In this document: positions 8,512 through 14,049 of the stretch, piece by piece | Numbering within the stretch: the first letter of the stretch is position 1 | Layout of the letters: each line of letters begins with the position of its first letter | Source: Flavobacteriales bacterium | Lineage (GTDB): Bacteria; Bacteroidota; Bacteroidia; Flavobacteriales_D; Crocinitomicaceae | Assembly (NCBI GenBank): GCA_947458985.1 | Contig: CANHBA010000022.1 | Span: 1 to 18,414, forward strand | DNA: 18,414 nucleotides | Direction of reading: 5' to 3' | Notes under the pieces: generated by a model | What the model saw: only the letters and a program-made list of their open reading frames with translations | What the model was told of the DNA's origin: nothing | Databases searched by the model: none | Made by a program: the position numbers and the translations under genes

Positions 8512-9251
8512 GAGTGAAGTGCTTGCCAAAGTTGATGAAAAGTGTGGGGGTTAAGCGCTGCGCCACCCACAAGTGCGCCGTCGACGTCCGGACAACTGAA
8601 AATTGCTGCGGCGTTCTCTGCATTGACGCTTCCGCCATATAAAATAGGCACAAGTTGGCCCGCTTCTCCATAAAGGTGCACCAAATGGTTGCGGATGGCC
8701 AGATGCATTTCGGCGACTTGAGCGGCATCTGCGCTTAAGCCCGTGCCGATTGCCCAAATTGGCTCATAAGCCACAACCAGTAATTGGAGATGTGTTGCGC
8801 TCAACTGACTGAGGTTTTCGGAAAGCTGGGCTAAAACATATGGTAAATGCGCGCCGTTTTCTCGCGTTTGAAGCGCCTCTCCACAGCAAAGAATAAAAGG
8901 AAAAGCGTCTTGCGCACAAGCCTTTACTTTTTGCGTTATGACAGCATTGTCTTCGGCAAAAATTTGACGGCGTTCAGAGTGGCCAATAAGTGTTGACTGC
9001 ACGTCGATATTTTGTAGTTGTTCTATCGAGATTTCACCCGTGTAAGCTCCTCTTGACTCGGAATAGACGTTTTGAGCGCCCACATGCATATCTTTATCAA
9101 CGATTTGCTTCAAATAGATGGCACTCGGATAAATCCTGACTTCGGCTTTCAAGGAATGCCAGTCAAGGGTAAGGAAGGTATCTAGCCAAGTATCGACTTC
9201 AGTTTGCGTCAAATTCATTTTCCAATTTGCCGCGAGTATCTTTTTTCGCAT
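8508..9251 (-). CDS. tpiA: Triosephosphate isomerase
   Basis: This glycolytic enzyme interconverts dihydroxyacetone phosphate and glyceraldehyde-3-phosphate in the cytoplasm. The 247-residue protein is full length. All key residues are visible: N9 and K11 in AANWKMN, catalytic H91 in IGHSERR (89-95), catalytic E163 at the start of loop 6 in AYEPIWAIGTG (161-171), the phosphate-binding YGGSVN at 205-210, and VGG at 228-230. The canonical start MRKKILAANWKMN supports ATG 9251. It follows the MauE-like/thioredoxin gene by 21 bases and overlaps prmA by four (ATGA). I see no atypical residue. Confidence 0.98.
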   Translation of the reverse strand: MRKKILAANWKMNLTQTEVDTWLDTFLTLDWHSLKAEVRIYPSAIYLKQIVDKDMHVGAQNVYSESRGAYTGEISIEQLQNIDVQSTLIGHSERRQIFAEDNAVITQKVKACAQDAFPFILCCGEALQTRENGAHLPYVLAQLSENLSQLSATHLQLLVVAYEPIWAIGTGLSADAAQVAEMHLAIRNHLVHLYGEAGQLVPILYGGSVNAENAAAIFSCPDVDGALVGGAALNPHTFHQLWQALHS

Positions 9252-9272
9252 GAAACGAAAATAAGACTTTTA

Positions 9273-10361
9273 TCAGCGCAACTTTTGCTTTTGCAATTGG
9301 GTTTTCAAGTCTTCTTTGTTGAAAGCCTCTGCGCCCTCTGGGCCATGATAGAGTTTCACGAGGTTACCGTTCCACAAATAGGCCACGCCAGGTACGTCGC
9401 GGTTACCGCCTAATACAGTCCAAAACTCAATGATATCCAATACTTTGTAGGTGTAAGACGCGCCGGCAAACTTAAAGAAGTCAGGGATTTCTTCAGCGGC
9501 TTCGTCCATAAATAAGATCTGTATTTCAGGAAAACCTGGGGTGCTATTTTTAAGTGACGTAAGTTGTTTGGCGGTGGCACGGCAGTGGTCGCAGCTTGGC
9601 GCAAAGAAACAAAGTAGCTTTTTGCCTTGATTGATGTTTGCAAAGTGCTTTTCGTAGCCAGACTTCTTCATTTTTGGCCCGAGCTCTTTTGGTTTCACGA
9701 CCTTAGTGGTGTCTTTTCCAATTGGCGTATGGGTCATTTTTGTTGTATCTGTGCCAGCTGTAACCTGAGTTCCCGAACCTGAAGGGTCAGGACCCGGACT
9801 TTGAACAACTGGAGGCGTTACTTCAGTTGCCGCTTTGTAGGTTGGAATGAGCATGAACATCAATAACATACAGAGACTGATGATGCTGGTCAAGAACCAA
9901 ATATTGGAACGCTCAGGGAGTTGGTCGCCATAGCGCTTCCAAAGCAAGGCCAAGAGGCCAATAGATAAAATGTTTTTCATGATAGCTTCTAATGGGGTCA
10001 TGGGTAAAAGGGCGCCAAAACAACCGCAATTGCCTTTGTTGCCAGTGGTAAAAATTTCGATGGAGAGGTGCACTACAAAAATACCAAGCATGGCGATGAG
10101 TGCCGGAATGACCCATTTTTTAAGGTCAAAAGGGAAAAGCAACAACAAACCAAGGCCAAACTCGACGCCAATAAGACTTCTGGAGAAAATTTTGGCGAGC
10201 TCTACTGAAAAACCAAGCGGATACAGCTGCTTGATTTCAAACATGGAAATAGTGCCGTAAGCCGAAGGATCTGGATAAATTTTGCCATAGGCAGAAACGA
10301 GAAAGAGCCCAGCGATGAGGATGCGGATACTCCAAGGAAGATAGCGTTCGATTGGTTGCAT
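9273..10361 (-). CDS. MauE/DoxX-like membrane protein fused to a thioredoxin-fold domain
   Basis: The 362-residue protein joins two modules. Residues 1-175 contain about five membrane segments (roughly 10-25, 60-78, 84-104, 127-142, 153-173) and resemble MauE/DoxX-type proteins, including the paired cysteines NCGC at 111-114 before a further membrane helix. Residues 175-235 are a Pro/Thr/Lys-rich linker. Residues 236-362 are a thioredoxin-like domain with CDHC at 257-260 (in FFAPSCDHC) and a candidate cis-proline at P324 (DVPGVAYL). If topology follows the family, the redox domain is periplasmic and the membrane part may relay electrons to or from it, supporting disulfide chemistry of exported proteins. 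This role is inferred. Similar fusions are common in Bacteroidota, often annotated DoxX family. It lies 62 bases after the DUF1599 gene and 21 bases before tpiA. Confidence 0.85.
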   Translation of the reverse strand: MQPIERYLPWSIRILIAGLFLVSAYGKIYPDPSAYGTISMFEIKQLYPLGFSVELAKIFSRSLIGVEFGLGLLLLFPFDLKKWVIPALIAMLGIFVVHLSIEIFTTGNKGNCGCFGALLPMTPLEAIMKNILSIGLLALLWKRYGDQLPERSNIWFLTSIISLCMLLMFMLIPTYKAATEVTPPVVQSPGPDPSGSGTQVTAGTDTTKMTHTPIGKDTTKVVKPKELGPKMKKSGYEKHFANINQGKKLLCFFAPSCDHCRATAKQLTSLKNSTPGFPEIQILFMDEAAEEIPDFFKFAGASYTYKVLDIIEFWTVLGGNRDVPGVAYLWNGNLVKLYHGPEGAEAFNKEDLKTQLQKQKLR

Positions 10362-10377
10362 GTGTTTGGTTTTGAGG

Positions 10378-10385
10378 TAAAATTA
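10378..10385 (-). promoter_or_regulatory. Possible TAnnTTTG-like -7 box before the MauE/thioredoxin gene
   Basis: The minus strand reads TAATTTTA, seven of eight positions of the Bacteroidota -7 consensus TAnnTTTG, 17-24 bases before ATG 10361. No well-spaced -33 TTTG is apparent, although a TTG lies about 15 bases upstream. The 62-base gap is the largest in the minus-strand run, so an internal promoter is plausible but weakly supported. Confidence 0.25.
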
Positions 10386-10423
10386 AACGCCTATTTGCAT
10401 CAAGACTGCACTTTAACAGCCTC

Positions 10424-10963
10424 TTAACAATTTTCTAAATGAATGAGTGCAAAAACGCTGTAGTTGAGCATATCAAAGTAATTGCCCTCTACCCCTTCAG
10501 ACACTTGGGTGGCGCCGGCGTTGTCTTCGATTTGCTTGATGCGCATGATTTTACTGAGAATGAGGTCGGTGAGGGAGCTCACGCGCATGTCGCGCCAAGC
10601 CTCTCCGTAATCGTGGTTTTTGCGTTCCATGAGGGCTTGGGCCTCTGCGGCAATTTGCTTGTACTTTACAATGGCTTCTTGCGCTTGCATCGTGTCTTGC
10701 AAACCCGCAGGTTCTCGGACTTGAATAATGGCCATGATGCAATAATTGACAATGGCCTGAAAGGCGTCTTCAAAGCTTTCGCCAACTAAATTTTTGCCCG
10801 TTTCTTGAATGGTGCGGATGCGCTGGGCTTTGATAAAGAGTTGGTCGGTCAAGGAGCTCGGTCGCAAGATGCGCCAGGAGAGTCCGTAGTCGAGTGTTTT
10901 TTTTTCGAAAATCTCTCGACAAATAGTCATTACATTTGTGTATTGTATTTGCGTTTGTGTCAT
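10424..10963 (-). CDS. DUF1599 domain protein with two tandem copies of the domain
   Basis: The 179-residue soluble protein carries two copies of one module. Copy 1 (about 11-84) has DYG 25-27, WR 30-31, R34, SSLTD 36-40, K45, R48-I49 and NY 73-74. Copy 2 (about 106-176) has DYG 118-120, WR 123-124, R127, SSLTD 129-133, K138, R141-I142 and NY 167-168. The pattern matches DUF1599, which I recall being grouped with nucleotide-modification-associated domains; the biochemical role is unproven. Conserved Asp, Arg, Lys and Glu residues suggest binding of a phosphorylated ligand, which is inference. The start at 10963 is preferred because the residues before the first CREIF (QYTNV) look like the usual N-terminus; an internal ATG at 10930 would give 168 residues. 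It is divergent from folP and the start codons share bases, an association that suggests a link to folate or nucleotide metabolism. Confidence 0.88.
   Translation of the reverse strand: MTQTQIQYTNVMTICREIFEKKTLDYGLSWRILRPSSLTDQLFIKAQRIRTIQETGKNLVGESFEDAFQAIVNYCIMAIIQVREPAGLQDTMQAQEAIVKYKQIAAEAQALMERKNHDYGEAWRDMRVSSLTDLILSKIMRIKQIEDNAGATQVSEGVEGNYFDMLNYSVFALIHLENC
10931..10938 (+). promoter_or_regulatory. Candidate -7 box for folP
   Basis: TACATTTG is an exact match to the Bacteroidota -7 consensus TAnnTTTG and ends 23 bases before the folP ATG, giving a predicted 5' leader of under 20 bases. A T-run around 10897-10905 is the only -33-like element. The box lies inside the coding sequence of the divergent DUF1599 gene. 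Confidence 0.4.
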
Positions 10964-11834
10964 GAGTCAAGCTAAGGAACTAAGTACGGCATTTCAGAAG
11001 AGCCGCTTTTTAAATATAAAAGGCGTACTCCACGACTTCAGCCAACCAAAGATAATGGGAATTTTGAACATAACGCCCGACTCCTTCTTTGAACAGAGTC
11101 GCGTTTTGAAACAAGAACAACTCCTCGAACGCGCCAAAAACATGCTTGACGCTGGCGCGGACATCCTAGATCTGGGCGCAAGCTCAACGCGTCCGAACGC
11201 AAGCATCAACAGCGCGCAAGAAGAAATCGAGCGCCTAGAAGACAGCATTCTTGCCCTCAAAAAGGAGTTTCCTTCGGTGCTCATTTCCTTAGATACCTAT
11301 TACGGTGCCGTAGCACAACATGGCATCGCACAAGGCGCAGATATCATCAATGATATTTCAGCCGGGCAATTCGACCCTAGCCTTTGGCCAGTGGTGGCAG
11401 CTCAGCAAATTCCATACATTCTCAACTACAACCGAGCTGACCAACAAAACGCAGCAAATTCTCACCTACAAAACAAGGGTATTGTCAGTGATGCGCTTTC
11501 CTTTCTATCCGAAAAACAAGCTGCGCTAAAAGCTTTGGGTTGTACCGATATATTAATCGATCCTGGTTTTGGGTTTGGAAAAAGCTTGAACGAGAACCAC
11601 GAACTACTGCAAAAATTGGAACACCTTCATTTATTAGGCGCACCACTCCTTGTTGGCGTCTCTAGAAAATCGATGGTCACAAAGAAATTAAATTGCAGCC
11701 CTGCCGAAGCATTAAATGGCACGAGTGTCTTACAAACGCTTGCCTACACCAAAGGGGCGCGTATTTTTAGGGTACACGATGTCAAGGAAGCAAAAGAGCT
11801 GATTCACTTGTTAGCTGCCCAAGATTTGCACTAA
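10962..11834 (+). CDS. folP: Dihydropteroate synthase
   Basis: FolP condenses para-aminobenzoate with dihydropterin pyrophosphate in cytoplasmic folate synthesis and is the sulfonamide target. From ATG 10962 the protein is 290 residues; a GTG at 10938 would add eight odd residues rich in Cys and Val and is rejected. Conserved motifs are GILNITPDSF at 33-42, LDLGASSTRP at 69-78, ISLDT at 108-112, INDISAG at 129-135, DPGFGFGK at 200-207, GVSRKSM at 232-238, and RVHDV at 270-274. The usual M-H-x-x-G segment after the fourth strand reads LNYNRAD (154-160), so its Met and His are replaced; the rest of the pterin and pABA sites look intact, so I expect an active enzyme. It is divergent from the DUF1599 gene and lies 50 bases before the type B secreted-protein gene. 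Confidence 0.95.
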   Translation: MSQAKELSTAFQKSRFLNIKGVLHDFSQPKIMGILNITPDSFFEQSRVLKQEQLLERAKNMLDAGADILDLGASSTRPNASINSAQEEIERLEDSILALKKEFPSVLISLDTYYGAVAQHGIAQGADIINDISAGQFDPSLWPVVAAQQIPYILNYNRADQQNAANSHLQNKGIVSDALSFLSEKQAALKALGCTDILIDPGFGFGKSLNENHELLQKLEHLHLLGAPLLVGVSRKSMVTKKLNCSPAEALNGTSVLQTLAYTKGARIFRVHDVKEAKELIHLLAAQDLH

Positions 11835-11850
11835 TTGAAACTTTTTTCCG

Positions 11851-11858
11851 TACTTTCG
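11851..11858 (+). promoter_or_regulatory. Possible -7 box for the type B T9SS protein / PorP-like pair
   Basis: TACTTTCG matches TAnnTTTG at seven of eight positions, and a TTTG at 11825-11828 lies 22 bases upstream as a possible -33 element. The ATG at 11885 follows 26 bases later. This would let the secreted-protein pair be transcribed separately from folP. Support is by pattern only. Confidence 0.35.
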
Positions 11859-11884
11859 TATGATTGTACATCTTTAACAAGCGT

Positions 11885-12829
11885 ATGAAAGCTTTTACTT
11901 TATTTTTTGCATCCTGTTTTGCATGGCTCAGCTATGCACAGGCACCTTCCGCTAACTTCACCATTTCAGACCCCGACAACATTCTCTGCGAGGGCGACTG
12001 CATTTATGTTGTGAACAACTCCACCGGCGACGACCTCACCTATCTCTGGACTTTCCAAAATGCGAGCCCAGCTACTTTTATTGGTCAAAATCCTGGTCCT
12101 ATTTGCTTCAATACAGCAAGCACAACAGGTCCTTTTGCAATTACGCTCAACGCGACAAACGCACAAGGCGCAGTGAGCACCATTACCCAATTTGTAACGG
12201 TGTTGCCCATGCCAACAATTACAAGCACCATTTCAGACACCCTTGCTGGTGTTTATGTCGTGATTCCCGACACCACCATAGACATGTTCCAAGAAGCTTA
12301 CTTATATGCTGAAGGCGCTCCGTTTGGCGGTAACCTCACTTGGTACCCTAGCGGTGTGGCTGCAGATAGCATTTCGGGTTGTTCGACTTGTATTGCTGGC
12401 GACTCCTTAACAGTGACACCATTTTATACCACCTATTATGTTGTACAATATGGTCTGAACGGCTGTTTTGCTTACGACACCGTTTTGGTTACTGTCAATT
12501 TTGCCAACCTCGTTAAAGTGGAGCTTCCCAATTCCTTCTCACCCAATGACGACGGTGAAAACGACCTCTTTCGCGTACTCACCAACGTAGATGCAGACAG
12601 CGATTTTTCGAACGGCTTTGAAGAAGGTGGCGCGCTCGCAGAAATCGACCTACGCGTCTTTAACCGCTACGGACAACAGGTTTTCCGCACCACAGACATC
12701 AAAGAAGGCTGGGACGGCACCTACAAAGGCAAGGCCATGAACCCTGCCACTTACACCTATATTTTAAACTTCCGCACCATTGACGGCCGTTCAGGCTCGC
12801 GCAAAGGCAACGTGACCCTTTTTAGATAA
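11885..12829 (+). CDS. Secreted PKD/Ig-like protein with type B T9SS C-terminal sorting domain
   Basis: The 314-residue protein starts at ATG 11885, giving a signal peptide (MKAFTLFFASCFAWLSYAQA, cleavage near 18-20); a TTG at 11864 would only add seven residues. Residues 22-108 look like a PKD domain (ANFTISDP at the start, LTYLWTF at 51-57, PFAITLNATNAQGA at 83-96). Residues 109-207 form a second Ig-like module with C166, C169 and C194. Residues 208-314 are the gliding-motility-associated type B tail (CHU_C-like): PNSFSPNDDGENDLFRV at 215-231, then LRVFNRYGQQVF at 256-267, GWDGTYKGK at 275-283 and ATYTYIL at 288-294. By family knowledge this tail directs passage through the T9SS. The PorP/SprF-family gene follows after 4 bases, the common pairing for type B proteins. 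The ligand or role of the N-terminal part is unknown. Confidence 0.92.
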   Translation: MKAFTLFFASCFAWLSYAQAPSANFTISDPDNILCEGDCIYVVNNSTGDDLTYLWTFQNASPATFIGQNPGPICFNTASTTGPFAITLNATNAQGAVSTITQFVTVLPMPTITSTISDTLAGVYVVIPDTTIDMFQEAYLYAEGAPFGGNLTWYPSGVAADSISGCSTCIAGDSLTVTPFYTTYYVVQYGLNGCFAYDTVLVTVNFANLVKVELPNSFSPNDDGENDLFRVLTNVDADSDFSNGFEEGGALAEIDLRVFNRYGQQVFRTTDIKEGWDGTYKGKAMNPATYTYILNFRTIDGRSGSRKGNVTLFR

Positions 12830-12833
12830 GCAC

Positions 12834-13859
12834 ATGAAACGCAACGTATTCTTATCCCTCGCACTTGCAGCTACTTTTAGTGCTGCAGCGCAACACGACC
12901 GCATCATTTCAAATTGGACGCAGTCTCAAACGATTTACAACCCAGGTGCTGTAGCAACTGGCCAAGGAGACATGAGCTTCTTTGCCAATCACCGCTCTCA
13001 GTGGCTTACTGTTCCAGACATGGGCGTGGGTATCCGCACTAATTTCATCAATGGCGAATTCAAAATCAAAGAAGAAGGCATTGCCAATCGCAACAACTTT
13101 GGCATTGGGTTCAACATCCTTAGCGACCAATCTGGCGCAGCTAACCTCACTACCCTAAGTGTTTCTTTGCCTTTGAACTACACCTTAGCGCTAGATCGTC
13201 AAAACAAACTCAGTATAGGTATCGCACCAGGCTTTATACAACAAGGCTCAGACCGCTCTGGTCAAACCTGGGAAAACCAATGGGATGGTTCTATCTTCAA
13301 TCCGAACACCAACGTAGAAAACAGTATCAATGCGAGCTACGCTACACTAGACCTCGGTACAGGTATTTTCTTCCAGCACCAAATCAATAACCGCTCTTCA
13401 TTTTATGCAGGTTATGCGCTCAACCACCTCATCAAACCAAAAATGGCTTGGTCTTTCAGCGGCGACAAAATGTACATGCAAATGGTGCTTCAAGGGGGCG
13501 CTGATTTAGCGACGCGCAACTCCGATTTTCGTATCCAACCAAACTTTGTGTATTTCAGAACGGGCAACACCAACAGTCTAACTGCTGGTGTTACATTTGA
13601 AAACACGATCAAAGAAGGTTCTAAAATTACAGGTATCAATAAATCTAATTGTGTGAACTACGGCGTATATTACCGTCACAACGACGCATTCGTAGCGACT
13701 TTCGGCATGAAAGTTTCGCAATTCCGCTTTGGTTTGTCTTTCGATGCCAACACTTCCAAACTGAACCAAGCAACTGGTGGCATTGGTGGGGTTGAGGTTT
13801 ATTTCAAAGCTCTATTGAACTACAAGAAGTTCAACTCACAATCCCGAATGCGCGACTAA
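12834..13859 (+). CDS. PorP/SprF family type IX secretion outer-membrane protein
   Basis: The 341-residue protein has a signal peptide (1-19, ending SAAAQ) and a mature start typical of the family: QSQTIYNPGAVATG at about 30-43 and ANHRSQWLTVP at about 51-61. The rest alternates amphipathic strands ending in aromatic residues and Gly-rich turns (GIGFNIL, YATLDLGTGIFFQH, SFYAGYALNHL, RFGLSF), as expected for an outer-membrane beta-barrel. PorP/SprF proteins take part in T9SS export or surface anchoring of type B cargo, often one encoded beside each cargo gene, as here. The window does not show whether it is the core PorP or a cargo-specific paralog; its place next to a type B cargo favours a paralog. 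Its last 29 bases overlap the small minus-strand ORF ending at 13831. Confidence 0.92.
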   Translation: MKRNVFLSLALAATFSAAAQHDRIISNWTQSQTIYNPGAVATGQGDMSFFANHRSQWLTVPDMGVGIRTNFINGEFKIKEEGIANRNNFGIGFNILSDQSGAANLTTLSVSLPLNYTLALDRQNKLSIGIAPGFIQQGSDRSGQTWENQWDGSIFNPNTNVENSINASYATLDLGTGIFFQHQINNRSSFYAGYALNHLIKPKMAWSFSGDKMYMQMVLQGGADLATRNSDFRIQPNFVYFRTGNTNSLTAGVTFENTIKEGSKITGINKSNCVNYGVYYRHNDAFVATFGMKVSQFRFGLSFDANTSKLNQATGGIGGVEVYFKALLNYKKFNSQSRMRD

Positions 13860-14025
13860 GCGAAAAGCCGCCACTTCTCATTTCAAGTGGCGGCGTAGGG
13901 CTCTCTGAAGCCATTACTAATGCAATCTCATGATCTATAAGCACCACCTCAACAAGTGGTGCTTTGTATTTTCTCTTCGTTTTCAAAACTATTTTTGAAT
14001 CTGTTTTTGGTTCTATTTTTTTCAT
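13831..14025 (-). CDS. Small Bacteroidota-type peptide, 64 residues
   Basis: The small ORF starts with MKKIEPKT and has the core YKAPLVEVVLID (20-31), then MASESPTPP at 38-46. A basic N-terminus, a Y-x-x-P-x-x-E-V-V core and a following M-A-S segment with prolines is a pattern I recall from many short unannotated Bacteroidota proteins. The start is supported by an A-rich stretch (AAAAAAGAAG) ending seven bases before the ATG. The ORF begins 24 bases after the stop of the 1446-residue T9SS protein, so it is probably the last gene of that transcript. Its 3' end overlaps the PorP/SprF gene by 29 bases, and both hairpins of the junction lie within it. There is no signal peptide or obvious domain, and the final part (RSGGFSLSRAF) may be less constrained. 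Function unknown; existence as a real gene is likely but not certain. Confidence 0.6.
   Translation of the reverse strand: MKKIEPKTDSKIVLKTKRKYKAPLVEVVLIDHEIALVMASESPTPPLEMRSGGFSLSRAFGIVS
13867..13894. other. Strong GC-rich hairpin, 10-base-pair stem
   Basis: gccgccactt and aagtggcggc flank an 8-base loop, starting seven bases after the PorP/SprF stop. No T-run follows on the plus strand (gtaggg). On the minus strand it is followed by TTTTCG, so it could act as a weak terminator in that direction or as a 3'-end stabiliser for the plus-strand mRNA. It lies inside the small ORF. Confidence 0.6.
13939..13973 (+). terminator. Likely factor-independent terminator of the PorP/SprF transcript
   Basis: AAGCACCAC (13939-13947) pairs with GTGGTGCTT (13956-13964) around an 8-base loop, giving a 9-base-pair stem followed on the plus strand by a T-rich tail (TTGTATTTTC at about 13963-13972). 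This fits a terminator about 80 bases after the PorP/SprF stop. On the minus strand the same bases encode the KAPLVEVVL core of the small peptide, so the structure is at least partly dual-use. Confidence 0.6.
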
Positions 14026-14049
14026 AACACTTCTTTTTTAGGGTCGGGA

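Noticed and set aside
8512..8529. Upstream prmA start at 8529
   Set aside because: It adds six residues inside tpiA and is worse than the ATGA-overlapping start at 8511, which yields a standard N-terminus.
9204..9413. Plus-strand 69-residue reading across the tpiA and MauE-like gene junction
   Set aside because: It is antisense to two well-supported genes and looks like no known protein.
10439..10789. Plus-strand 116-residue reading antisense to the DUF1599 gene
   Set aside because: The DUF1599 motifs on the minus strand are unambiguous in both domain copies; the plus reading has none.
10938..10961. GTG start for folP at 10938
   Set aside because: The eight added residues are Cys/Val-rich and unlike FolP N-termini; the ATG at 10962 suffices.
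13867..13894. First junction hairpin as the main plus-strand terminator
   Set aside because: No T-run follows it on the plus strand; the second hairpin with a T-rich tail is the better candidate.
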